In this document: positions 1-7,309 of the stretch, piece by piece
Numbering within the stretch: the stretch's first letter is position 1
Layout of the letters: each line of letters begins with the position of its first letter
Assembly (NCBI RefSeq): GCF_001005085.2
Contig: NZ_LBMU02000001.1
Span: 31,096 to 95,095 of the forward strand
Length of the DNA stretch: 64,000 bases
Direction of reading: 5' to 3'
Origin: Streptomyces humi
GTDB taxonomy: Bacteria > Actinomycetota > Actinomycetes > Streptomycetales > Streptomycetaceae
The notes under the pieces: model-generated
What the model saw: the letters and a program-made list of their open reading frames with translations, nothing else
What the model was told of the DNA's origin: nothing
Database searches by the model: none
Program-made: the position numbers and the translations under genes

Positions 1-359
1 AGCAGCCGTTCCAGCGTCAGTACGGAGGTGTCCCCGCGGTCCTCCGGCCGGAACTCCCAGTCGGGCTCCTCGTCCCGCCCCCGCCAGGCCGGGCTCTTCT
101 TCCACGCGCCGAAGTCCAGGGCGGCCAGGTCGGCGAGCTCCAGGGCCGAGACCGCGCCCCGCCCGTTGGACGTACGGTTGACCCGTCGGTCGTGCACGCA
201 CACCAGGTGCCCGTCGGCGGTCAGGCGAACGTCGCACTCCAGGGCGTCGGCGCCGTCCTCGATGGCCTTCTTGTAGGCGGCCAGCGTGTGCTCGGGGGCG
301 TCCTCGGAGGCCCCGCGGTGGGCGACGACCTGGATGCGATGCTGTGGTGCGTGGGTCAC
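1..359 (-). CDS. Glycerophosphodiester phosphodiesterase, N-terminal part (3' end outside window)
   Basis: The visible first 119 residues are the N-terminal half of a GDPD-family TIM barrel, which hydrolyses glycerophosphodiesters to glycerol-3-phosphate and an alcohol. The GTG start begins VTHAPQHRIQVVAHRG, carrying the family HRG motif. It continues with the metal-ligand segment ALECDVRLT and the HD pair in CVHDRRVNRTS. No signal peptide is seen, so a cytoplasmic enzyme is likely. The gene is divergent from the HtrA-like protease and the 258-bp gap holds both promoters. The reading frame is open to base 1, so this is truncated by the window edge and not a broken gene. An upstream ATG at 367 runs straight into a stop and is not the start. 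Confidence 0.85.
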   Translation of the reverse strand, partial: MTHAPQHRIQVVAHRGASEDAPEHTLAAYKKAIEDGADALECDVRLTADGHLVCVHDRRVNRTSNGRGAVSALELADLAALDFGAWKKSPAWRGRDEEPDWEFRPEDRGDTSVLTLERL

Positions 360-617
360 CGCGACATGGTGCCACCGTCAAGGGGTACCCGGGGGCATCC
401 CCGATGCCAGCAAAGGGAACTTTTGTCGGACAGGCCCTATATAAAGGTTGTCCGTGTACCCACAGCCACCGCTTATGGTGCTCTGACGGCCTGTGGGAAA
501 AGCTGACGGCATACAAAAGCACATGCACAGCTGAATCGCGCCGGACCGACATACAAGCGTGAACGAGCGTGACCGAGTGCGACCGACAAAAGCAGCCGTG
601 GACCGAGGAGAGAAGCT
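360..617. promoter_or_regulatory. Divergent promoter region between the phosphodiesterase and protease genes
   Basis: A 258-bp gap between divergent genes. It is AT-richer than its surroundings at 430-450, with a TATATAAA core flanked by CGGACA and TGTCCG arms (about 430-457). This could be a promoter, an operator, or both. The protease gene has a good ribosome binding site (GAGGAGAGAAG) just before its GTG. No small coding region is convincing here. Confidence 0.35.
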
Positions 618-2090
618 GTGAGCACCGAGAACGAGGGCAACCCGGTACCCCCGGCCCCGTCCACACCTCCAGTGCCGCCGGCGACTCCCGCTGCCTCCCC
701 GCAGCCCGCCGCTTCCGAGGGGGACGCGCCGACCGCACCGATCCCGCCGGCCCCCCAGGGCGCCCCCGCCCCGGCCGCGGGCGACCCGTACGCGGCCGCA
801 CCGCAGGCCCCCGAGGGTGCCTGGCCGCCCCCGCCGCCCGCGACCCCTTCCTACGCGGACGCCGGAGCGGGTGCCGGAGCGGCCGCCGGAGCCGGCTGGG
901 GCTCGCCGTACGACCAGCAGCAGCACCACCCGTACCAGCAGCCGCAGCACGCGCCGAAGAAGGGCAGTGGACGCGGCGGCCTGATCGCCGCCGTCCTGGT
1001 GGCCGCGCTGGTCGCGGGCGGCGCCGGCGGCGGTCTCGGCTACACGCTGGCCAAGAACAACGACGACAGCGGCTCCACGACCGTCTCCGCGTCCACCGAC
1101 AGCGGTGTCACCCAGGTCAAGCGCGCCGCCGGCACCATCGCGGCGGTCGCCAACAAGTCGCTGCCCAGCACGGTCACCATCGAGGCCGAGTCCACCAGCG
1201 GCGACGGCGGCACCGGCACCGGGTTCGTCTTCGACACCCAGGGCCACATCGTCACCAACAACCACGTGGTCGCCGACGCCCTCGACGGCGGCAAGCTGAC
1301 CGCGACCTTCCCGAACGGCAAGAAGTACGACGCCGAGGTCGTCGGCCACGCGCAGGGCTACGACGTTGCGGTGATCAAGCTCAAGAACCCGCCGTCGGAC
1401 CTCAAGCCGCTTCCCCTGGGCGACTCCGACAAGGTGGCCGTCGGCGACGAGACGATCGCGATCGGCGCCCCCTTCGGCCTGTCCAACACCGTCACCACCG
1501 GCATCATCAGCGCCAAGAACCGCCCGGTCGCCTCCAGCGACGGCAGCGCCTCCAGCAAGGCGTCCTACATGAGCGCCTTGCAGACCGACGCCTCCATCAA
1601 CCCGGGCAACTCCGGCGGTCCGCTGCTGGACGCCACGGGCGCGGTGATCGGCATCAACTCGGCGATCCAGTCCGCCTCCAGCGGCGGTTTGGGCAGCACC
1701 GGGCAGTCGGGCTCGATCGGCCTCGGCTTCGCCATCCCGATCAACCAGGCCAAGTACGTGGCCCAGCAGCTGATCAAGACCGGCAAGCCGGTGTACGCGA
1801 AGATCGGCGCCTCGGTGTCCCTGGAGGACTCGTCGAACGGCGCCCAGATCACCGACTCCGGTTCGGGCGGCTCGGCCGCGGTCGAGTCGGGCGGGCCCGC
1901 CGACAAGGCCGGCCTCAAGCCCGGCGACGTCATCACCAAGCTGGACGACTCGGTGATCGACAGCGGGCCGACCCTGATCGGTGAGATCTGGACCCACAAG
2001 CCCGGTGACAAGGTGGAGGTCACCTACAAGCGGGGCGGCTCGGAACACACGGTCACCCTCACCCTCGGCTCCCGAGTGGGCGACAACTGA
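618..2090 (+). CDS. HtrA/DegQ-like membrane-anchored serine protease with PDZ domain
   Basis: A 490-residue S1C serine protease for quality control of secreted or envelope proteins. Residues 1-110 are a Pro/Ala/Gln-rich cytoplasmic tail. One membrane span lies at about 118-142 (IAAVLVAALVAGG). The extracytoplasmic trypsin-like domain follows, with the triad visible as H216 (TNNHVV), D249 (YDVAVIKL) and S332 (NPGNSGGP). A C-terminal PDZ domain (about 385-485) contains the GPADKAGLKPGD loop. The GTG start is preceded by GAGGAGAGAAG. A stem-loop (2125-2152) follows and abuts the tRNA. The low-complexity proline-rich tail is common in actinobacterial HtrA proteins. No key residue is missing. Confidence 0.93.
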   Translation: MSTENEGNPVPPAPSTPPVPPATPAASPQPAASEGDAPTAPIPPAPQGAPAPAAGDPYAAAPQAPEGAWPPPPPATPSYADAGAGAGAAAGAGWGSPYDQQQHHPYQQPQHAPKKGSGRGGLIAAVLVAALVAGGAGGGLGYTLAKNNDDSGSTTVSASTDSGVTQVKRAAGTIAAVANKSLPSTVTIEAESTSGDGGTGTGFVFDTQGHIVTNNHVVADALDGGKLTATFPNGKKYDAEVVGHAQGYDVAVIKLKNPPSDLKPLPLGDSDKVAVGDETIAIGAPFGLSNTVTTGIISAKNRPVASSDGSASSKASYMSALQTDASINPGNSGGPLLDATGAVIGINSAIQSASSGGLGSTGQSGSIGLGFAIPINQAKYVAQQLIKTGKPVYAKIGASVSLEDSSNGAQITDSGSGGSAAVESGGPADKAGLKPGDVITKLDDSVIDSGPTLIGEIWTHKPGDKVEVTYKRGGSEHTVTLTLGSRVGDN

Positions 2091-2124
2091 CTCCCACCCG
2101 CCCGCACGAACCGGTTACCCTGTT

Positions 2125-2152
2125 CCCCGCGCCGATCTCGATCAGCGCGGGG
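2125..2152 (+). terminator. Stem-loop after the HtrA-like gene
   Basis: CCCCGCGC pairs with GCGCGGGG across a 12-nt loop. The right arm runs two bases into the 5' end of the serine tRNA. There is no T-tract. It is probably a terminator or an RNA-processing hairpin separating the protease message from the tRNA. Confidence 0.5.
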
Positions 2153-2235
2153 TGGGTTGCCCGAGCGGCCTAAGGGAACGGTCTTGAAAACCGTCGTGGC
2201 GAGAGTCACCGTGGGTTCAAATCCCACACCCACCG
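2151..2235 (+). tRNA. tRNA-Ser (anticodon TGA)
   Basis: Acceptor arms GGTGGGT and ACCCACC pair perfectly. The anticodon loop CTTGAAA gives TGA. A long variable arm typical of serine tRNA follows, then a T-arm with GTGGG and CCCAC around TTCAAAT. Discriminator base is G at 2235. CA follows, but a full CCA is not encoded. The tRNA borders an island of plasmid-like genes, which makes it a candidate integration site, although no duplicated 3' end was found downstream. Confidence 0.95.
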
Positions 2236-2245
2236 CATGACGCGA

Positions 2246-2280
2246 ACGGCCCCTGACCAGGCAAGACGGTCAGGGGCCGT
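2246..2280 (+). terminator. Terminator downstream of tRNA-Ser(TGA)
   Basis: A strong stem (ACGGCCCCTGACC with GGTCAGGGGCCGT) with a 9-nt loop lies 10 bases after the tRNA. It probably ends the tRNA transcript and could also stop the convergent GntR message. Confidence 0.8.
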
Positions 2281-2403
2281 TGTCGTGTCCGCTCCCCGCC
2301 GGATACCGCTGTTCCCCCTTGTTTCCCGCTCTATCGGGCACGGAAGGGGCACGGCTGGGGCACGACTTGCGGGCCTCGGACCATGGCCTGAGGGGGCTGT
2401 CGC

Positions 2404-3159
2404 CTACCGGTTGATGGGAATCTCGTAGACGATCTCGCAGTGGGCGGCGGGCACGATGATGTCCGCGGTCTCGACGGGCCGTCCCTGGTCGCTGTAGTAG
2501 GTCCGCCGGATGTGGGTGACCAGCGCGGCCTTCTGGATACCAAGGAGCGATGCCTCCTCGGCGGTCGCATGCCGGGGCTCCGGCTGTTCCACGGCGTGGC
2601 TGACGGTGATCCCGATGGCGGCCATGCGGTTCACGACACCCGTCCCGGCGTGCGGGCCTCCCTCGGGGAGGACGACGAGGGTGCCGGCCGTGAGGTCGTA
2701 GGGCTCCCAGCTCGTGGAGAGCTGCGCGGGCCTGCCGTCGGCCAGGAACTCGTACGCGGTCCGCACGCACAGGTCGCCTTCGGCGATGCCCAACCGCGCG
2801 GCGATGTCGGCGGGAGCGGGGACCTTGGCGTCGGTCCGGCTCTCCCAGTCCCCCTGCTTGCCGAGGGCCTTCATGTCCGCGCGGAACGGCGACCCCTGGG
2901 GCTGCTCACGCGCTGAGGACCGAACGACCCGAACGCGCTGCCGTGGCTCGGCGACGTAGGTGCCCGACCCGGCTCGCCCCTCCAGCACGCCCTGCGAGAT
3001 CAGCAGTTCCTGCGCGCGACGGACGACGTTCTCGCCCACGCCGCACTCCTGGCCGATCTGCGCGCGGGAAGGAAGGCGGTCCCCCGGCTCCCACACATGC
3101 TCCGCGATCCGCCGCCGGAGTTCGTCGGCGATGCGCAGGTAAGGCGGCTGCTCAGACAT
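2404..3159 (-). CDS. GntR-family regulator (HutC/KorSA-like, with UTRA domain)
   Basis: A 251-residue repressor-type protein. The N-terminal winged helix-turn-helix (about 5-70) has the GntR signature PSRAQIGQECGVGENVVRRAQ. A UTRA ligand-binding domain fills about 100-245. This architecture matches KorSA/TraR-type repressors that control replication and transfer genes in Streptomyces plasmids and integrative elements, though general metabolic HutC regulators look alike. It diverges from the small-gene cluster starting at 3238. Two perfect CTAGT-type palindromes lie just upstream of its ATG and probably are its operators, giving autoregulation and control of the neighbours. No Shine-Dalgarno is seen. 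A TAGATT sequence seven bases before the ATG suggests a leaderless message. Confidence 0.88.
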   Translation of the reverse strand: MSEQPPYLRIADELRRRIAEHVWEPGDRLPSRAQIGQECGVGENVVRRAQELLISQGVLEGRAGSGTYVAEPRQRVRVVRSSAREQPQGSPFRADMKALGKQGDWESRTDAKVPAPADIAARLGIAEGDLCVRTAYEFLADGRPAQLSTSWEPYDLTAGTLVVLPEGGPHAGTGVVNRMAAIGITVSHAVEQPEPRHATAEEASLLGIQKAALVTHIRRTYYSDQGRPVETADIIVPAAHCEIVYEIPINR

Positions 3160-3168
3160 GTGGAAAAT

Positions 3169-3199
3169 CTAGTCCACTAGCTCTAATCTAGTTAACTAG
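3169..3199. promoter_or_regulatory. Double palindromic operator for the GntR regulator
   Basis: Two perfect palindromes, CTAGTCCACTAG (3169-3180) and CTAGTTAACTAG (3188-3199), have centres 19 bp apart, about two helical turns. They sit in the divergent promoter between the GntR gene and the small-gene operon. Binding here by the GntR protein is inferred from position and symmetry. Confidence 0.75.
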
Positions 3200-3237
3200 C
3201 TTCACCGAAAGTGATCGCTGGTGACGGAGGCTGCCCT

Positions 3238-3516
3238 GTGCCCGCTTCGGGAGTTAGCGCGGCGGCCATCGCCGCCCGGCTGTCCGCCGTCGGACTCCCC
3301 ACGCGCGTGGAGGAACGCGCCGGCTTCACATGGGTCGAAGCGGAGTTACCGGAATCGCTCTCCACCGAGGCGTGGAGGGAGGTCCTGGAGGTGGTGGCCG
3401 AGGCCGACAGGTTCGGGCTCCACGCCACCAGCTTGAACGGCCGCACGCTCTGGGCGGCCGTACGCAAAGCGGTCCCCACGGCGGGCGATGCCGGGGGACC
3501 GAGCCATCAGCGATAG
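3238..3516 (+). CDS. Small conserved actinomycete-element protein
   Basis: A 92-residue protein of unknown function. It is rich in short helices and ends in a polar tail; no membrane span or metal motif is seen. The core GFTWVEAELPESL followed by a tryptophan-containing helix resembles small proteins I recall beside GntR regulators in Streptomyces integrative elements. The GTG at 3238 is chosen because GGAGG lies seven bases upstream; an earlier in-frame GTG at 3211 has no such site. It is first in a four-gene run (3238-4349) under the double operator, which suggests co-regulation by the GntR protein. Confidence 0.6.
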   Translation: MPASGVSAAAIAARLSAVGLPTRVEERAGFTWVEAELPESLSTEAWREVLEVVAEADRFGLHATSLNGRTLWAAVRKAVPTAGDAGGPSHQR

Positions 3517-3529
3517 GAGCTGATTCAGC

Positions 3530-3847
3530 GTGCTCAACCGTATCCGCCGCGCCCTCTCCTCCACCAGGGCGCGCAACGTCCCCAGGGGCAGACACCGTCG
3601 CGGCTTACCGCCGTCCTGCCCGCCAGCCGCCCCCGCTTCCGCCAGGCCCGTGGAGCAAACCACGGTCACCCTGGGGCTGGTCCGCGAATGGACGGGCCAT
3701 CGCTACCTGCTCAGAGGTGAGGACGTCGCACTGGTCCGCCCATACATCCTGGCCTGGGAGAAGCGTGCACGACGGCACGCTCTGACCGCCGAAGCCTCGC
3801 ACCACTCGCCGGCCAGCACGTGGACGCCATTCCTGGGGGTCGGCTGA
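3530..3847 (+). CDS. Small hypothetical protein of the island operon
   Basis: A 105-residue basic protein. The N-terminal 40 residues are Arg/Pro-rich and low in complexity. The C-terminal part contains a short beta-rich stretch (TVTLGLVREWTGHRYLLRGE) and a helix. AGGAG lies ten bases before the GTG. Its stop overlaps the next start as TGATG, consistent with coupling. Function is not recognised. The gene could be longer or shorter at the N terminus because the early residues look unstructured. Confidence 0.45.
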   Translation: MLNRIRRALSSTRARNVPRGRHRRGLPPSCPPAAPASARPVEQTTVTLGLVREWTGHRYLLRGEDVALVRPYILAWEKRARRHALTAEASHHSPASTWTPFLGVG

Positions 3848-4053
3848 TGCCCGCCCAACGGCAACCACGCAGCACGGAGACCGCAGTCACCCCGTACCGC
3901 TCAACGGCCTGCCACATCGGCACGCACCACGCCTGCGCGGAGTCCTCTCCGGCATTGTCGCCGGTTGATGTCCCGGTGATCTACGAGGCGTGCGACTGCA
4001 CGTGCCACTCGTCCACTGGATCCACAACCATCGAGAGGCAGGAGCAGGCATGA
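3847..4053 (+). CDS. Small Cys/His-rich protein of the island operon
   Basis: A 68-residue protein with regularly placed potential metal ligands: TACHIGTHHACAE and then CDCTCHSS. This suggests a small zinc-binding fold. Similar short Cys/His proteins are, as I recall, common in Streptomyces integrative elements, with no assigned function. The ATG overlaps the upstream stop (TGATG), and its own stop overlaps the next gene as ATGA, so the operon looks translationally coupled. Confidence 0.6.
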   Translation: MPAQRQPRSTETAVTPYRSTACHIGTHHACAESSPALSPVDVPVIYEACDCTCHSSTGSTTIERQEQA

Positions 4054-4349
4054 CGGCACGGAGCGAGTTGAGGCTTCTCCCGTGGGTGGGACCGGAAGGC
4101 AAGCCCTGCTACCTGAGCACCGACGACCCGGAAGGCTTCATGTCCCGCCTCGCGGACCACGTCGAGTCGATACAACTCGGCATGGCGGGGGAACTGCTGG
4201 AGCAGGCGCCTCAGGTGCTTGATGGTGAGACCACGACCGAGGCGGAACTGAGCTTCTACGCCGCTCAGTTGGTAGACGCATTACGGGATGTTCTGCGTGT
4301 CGCCACCAGCCGCGGCCGTCGTGACGCTGCGACGGAGCCGGGGATATAA
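4050..4349 (+). CDS. Small conserved hypothetical protein of the island operon
   Basis: A 99-residue acidic, helical protein (SRLADHVESIQLGMAGELLEQAPQVL and later AAQLVDALRDVLRVATSRGRR). There is no signal peptide, transmembrane span or recognised motif. GGCAGGAGCAGGC provides a ribosome binding site, and the ATGA overlap with the upstream stop supports this start. It is the last gene before a hairpin at 4391-4443. Its role is unknown; it is probably a plasmid-type accessory protein. Confidence 0.6.
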   Translation: MTARSELRLLPWVGPEGKPCYLSTDDPEGFMSRLADHVESIQLGMAGELLEQAPQVLDGETTTEAELSFYAAQLVDALRDVLRVATSRGRRDAATEPGI

Positions 4350-4390
4350 ACGCCGCTAGAAGTCCAACAGGCGGTAGACAGAGCTGAAGG

Positions 4391-4443
4391 CAGGGTGAGG
4401 CGAACTGGCAAGAGGCCAGGATGTCTCACCCTGCGATCTTTTA
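4391..4443 (+). terminator. Terminator-like hairpin after the small-gene operon
   Basis: GCAGGGTGAG (4391-4400) pairs perfectly with CTCACCCTGC (4426-4435) across a 25-nt loop, followed by GATCTTTT. It fits a rho-independent terminator for the 3238-4349 operon. Confidence 0.6.
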
Positions 4444-4583
4444 ATCCGTAGCTCTGTAGAGATCGGTCATTGGAGGTCATAGAGGCTGCGGGGAAGGGCT
4501 CGGCGGCCGGTGGTGGTCGCTGCCGGTTGCTGGGGTTGCTGTACCTCGTTGCTGTACAGCAGGATCCCGACGGGGGTGTGGTC

Positions 4584-4949
4584 ATGGAGCGGGAACAGCT
4601 CGAACGGCTGCTGTGCGGTGGCGACGACACGTCGTCGGCCGCTCTGGCTGCCCTCCGCGCCGGCGCTTCTTACGTCGTCTGGGACAGTACGACGTCAGCT
4701 AAGTCACTCGCGACTATCTACGGGCGCCGGCTCCGTCACACCCTTCGGAGAGGCATCGAGACCTCCGGGTTGGCGCGGGCCGTGCAACGCCTCGACCTAC
4801 ACGGCGGGCCGATTCGGCTGGGTCAGATCAGGACAGCCGACGGATCATGGGTCTTCATGCTGTTCCTCGCCGAGGACGGCAGCACGCTGGTGACGTGCAC
4901 AGGCGTCCGCCAATCCCAACCAGGCCCGGCACGACCAGCCATCTGCTGA
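4584..4949 (+). CDS. Hypothetical island protein
   Basis: A 121-residue protein of unknown function. It reads as an alpha-beta protein with the segment GSWVFMLFLAEDGSTLVTCTGVRQ near the C terminus, which looks like a beta hairpin. The ATG at 4584 is chosen because GGGGGTG lies just upstream; the frame stays open further upstream to 4470, but that stretch (AAGKGSAAGGGRC) looks non-coding. It stands alone on the + strand, with about 230 bp of unassigned sequence on each side. Confidence 0.4.
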   Translation: MEREQLERLLCGGDDTSSAALAALRAGASYVVWDSTTSAKSLATIYGRRLRHTLRRGIETSGLARAVQRLDLHGGPIRLGQIRTADGSWVFMLFLAEDGSTLVTCTGVRQSQPGPARPAIC

Positions 4950-5181
4950 ATCGCGCACCGCCAACACGCTTTCCAACTGTGGTGGTGGGGGCACGGGGCT
5001 CGTACAGGGCCGTTCACCTGCGTTCACCGCTGGCCGGTCCGTGAGTTGGCTGCCACGTGCGGTCCGGGCTGAACGGCCATGTACTGCGCTGAATGAGACG
5101 GAAACTGAGACGGCTGCTCTGCCCGTCCATCACGCCGTCGGGCCATGCCTGGACGGCGCCCCGGGTCCTTATGTGTGCCTG
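4950..5181. other. Unassigned island spacer
   Basis: No gene is supported here. The sequence holds short direct repeats (GTTCACC twice near 5013-5030, GAGACGG twice near 5095-5112). Such spacers often flank replication or attachment sites in actinomycete elements, but nothing specific can be assigned. Confidence 0.3.
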
Positions 5182-5751
5182 TCAGCAGGGGTGCCTGTCT
5201 GCTGTGCGAACGACTGTCGTGTGCGCCACCGTGGTGGCCTCCTCCGGCGGCCCAACGAATACCGGCATGCCTTCCGCTGTGAACACGTGATCCACTACGT
5301 CCGTCAGCCTCGGGTCAAGGCGCCACAGGATGAGATCGTATTGCTGGCCCTCCGGACTGGCGGCGTTGCCGACCTGGAGGGAGCCTACGCCCCAGCCGTT
5401 GCCGCTGGTGTCTGGCTGAACCTGCCGGGACAGGTAATAGCCGCGGTTGCCAACTCCATGGACCACGAGCCACAGTGCCCCCTCCTTGGGCACCTGGCCG
5501 GCCCCCTTGACGGAGTGGAGACAGAGCCCGATTCGGTCCGCTTCGCTGGGCGTTGTGATCGCGTACCCGGTGGACGCCTGTGTGGAGGACGCAGGAACCA
5601 TGAGGTAGGTGCCTAGGCCGCTAAGCGCCAACCCGACGATCCCGGACGTGACAGTCCAAACGTTCATGGTCAGCCAGGTAGGTCGGTGCCAACCCTTGTT
5701 CCCCCCTACGTGAGTGTTGGCCAGAGAGTAGAGGGACTGCTGGTACGTCAT
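5182..5751 (-). CDS. Single-span membrane protein with C-terminal beta domain
   Basis: A 189-residue protein. Residues 1-35 are cytoplasmic and one membrane span lies at about 38-58 (VWTVTSGIVGLALSGLGTYL). An extracytoplasmic domain follows, containing KEGALWLVVHGVGNRGYYLS and GVGSLQVG with regular beta alternation. That domain resembles sensor-like C-terminal beta modules of uncharacterised actinobacterial membrane proteins; no enzyme motif is visible. The ATG at 5751 is preferred over an upstream ATG at 5829, because the extra 26 residues look unrelated. Base composition is lower in GC than the core genes, in keeping with the island. Confidence 0.5.
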   Translation of the reverse strand: MTYQQSLYSLANTHVGGNKGWHRPTWLTMNVWTVTSGIVGLALSGLGTYLMVPASSTQASTGYAITTPSEADRIGLCLHSVKGAGQVPKEGALWLVVHGVGNRGYYLSRQVQPDTSGNGWGVGSLQVGNAASPEGQQYDLILWRLDPRLTDVVDHVFTAEGMPVFVGPPEEATTVAHTTVVRTADRHPC

Positions 5752-6041
5752 AGCGATCTGACCGCATTCGATCAGGCATTTGAGCGGTCGCGGGATCAAG
5801 TAGGCATATTCGATCGCCACCGATCGCACTGCTGACAGGGAACATCAGCACAAGTACATGCCCTCAGCTTGGGAAGCTGCGAGCACTTGGGACTCATTGG
5901 AGCGCTGACCTGAGCGAATGGTGACGCGGAGAGTTCACCGCGCGGAGCCGCTTTCACCGTGGTTCTCCGCTGTTCCCCGCGTGATCTGGTGCGCTTGTGG
6001 TTGCGGCCCGCGTTCCCTGCACGGCGTCATGAGAGATCCCT

Positions 6042-6530
6042 CTACGGGACGTGGGAGCACCTCTTCTGCTGGGTGTAGCCGCCGGGTACGTCCGTGCCGA
6101 CGGAGTCCCAGAAGGGTTTGGCCTGGCGGAAGTGCCCGCCCGCTGTGTGCCACCGGAGCCCAGGGTAGGCACGGCGTAATGACTGGAGAGCGGCTGAGGC
6201 GAGGCCGTAGCGCTGGTAGCCCTCGTAGGAGTGGGGCGATTCGACCCAGCCGATCTTGCACAGATCGCAGACTACGTACTCGACCTCGAAAGCAAGGCTG
6301 GATTTGATGTAGGCGGCACGAATACGCCAGCCTGTCCGCTCGTAGTGGCCGGCGGGCCGGTCGACCCAGGGTCTGGGTGGGGTGCCACCCCGGTTGTACT
6401 GGTAGGCCTCGGGGGACACCCATCGGTGGAGCCGGTCACGCCAAGTCGGCTAGTCGGGCCACTTCCGAACCCAGTGCACGTGGTCAGCGAGCTGTGCCAG
6501 GGCGCGGATTGCCCCGTCTTCCTCTGCCAT
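6042..6530 (-). pseudogene. GNAT-like gene interrupted by an in-frame amber codon
   Basis: One continuous frame runs from ATG 6530 (preceded by AGGGGAGCCC) to 6042, broken only by TAG at 6450-6452. Upstream of the stop it reads ALAQLADHVHWVRKWPD. Immediately after it continues PTWRDRLHRWVSPEAYQYNRG and then VCDLCKIGWVESP, YQRYGLASAAL and WHTAGGH, with the look of an acetyltransferase C terminus (Gly-rich acyl-CoA loop). Coding character continues on both sides, so a tyrosine TAC mutated to TAG is the simplest explanation. Re-initiation at GTG 6419 could still give a 125-residue product. It lies 14 bases after the SUKH gene on the same strand. Confidence 0.65.
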
Positions 6531-6544
6531 GGGCTCCCCTGGAG

Positions 6545-7051
6545 TCACGCTGAGGAACAGTTCTTGCTGACCGACTCGCGTTGTGGGTAGGGACCTTGAG
6601 GCACAGTGCCGTGCAGCCAGTCGGCAAGCCACTGGGCCAGGGACTGTTCAAGCGGGGCGAGGGCATGCTGCATGCAGCACAGGTTGGGGTCCCAGTCCCA
6701 CATCTGCCCGTCCTCCGCGCGGAAGTCGATCAGGGCCCACATCGCGCAGCCCCTGTCCATCAGAGGGACGATCCCTCGTGGAAGGGACTCATCAGGGTTG
6801 GCGAAGTCGTGGTAGGCCATCGCGATGTCGACGCGTTCGCTGAACCAGTCGCCCGTGTCGGTCAGGGACACCACGCCCCGAGGTCCGAAGCCGCCGTTGA
6901 CGATTTCGAGGTAGAGCCTTCTCAGGAGTTGGGGCATCGGATGCCCCACGGTCTCTTCCGCCTTACTGACGTCCGCCTCCAACGCCGGGGGCGGCAGCGT
7001 CCGGCCGACTACATGTGCGCGGACAGCCGTGATGAGTTCGTCATCAGTCAC
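6545..7051 (-). CDS. SMI1/KNR4 (SUKH) family protein, probable immunity protein
   Basis: A 168-residue protein with the SUKH fold signature: a helix containing KAEETVGHPMPQLLRRLY, then NGGFGPRGVVSL, then an acidic, aromatic C-terminal half with GQMWDWDPNL. SUKH proteins commonly neutralise polymorphic or contact-dependent toxins, but many stand alone. No toxin gene is adjacent. The GTG at 7051 (VTDDELITAV) is chosen because the residues before it (from ATG 7099) look random. It is transcribed with the broken GNAT-like gene. Its function in this island is inferred from family only. Confidence 0.65.
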   Translation of the reverse strand: MTDDELITAVRAHVVGRTLPPPALEADVSKAEETVGHPMPQLLRRLYLEIVNGGFGPRGVVSLTDTGDWFSERVDIAMAYHDFANPDESLPRGIVPLMDRGCAMWALIDFRAEDGQMWDWDPNLCCMQHALAPLEQSLAQWLADWLHGTVPQGPYPQRESVSKNCSSA

Positions 7052-7309
7052 AGCGCTGATCCTCTGCCGGGTCGAGCACCGTGTCGAGAGTGCCCCCATG
7101 ATCAGACCTGTGCACTGAGCTTGGGAGTCCTCGGCACTCCCCGTGATTCCCCCCTACGGTCACTGGCGTCCGACAAGCCGCGACGCTGGGGGACGCAGCC
7201 TCGCGAGCGAGCGGGGCCTGGCAGCCCACTCGCTGCACAAACCCAGACACAGTACGCCCGGACGTGCCAAGCTGTGTGGGCTGCACACGCACATACAAGG
7301 GAGCGAATC

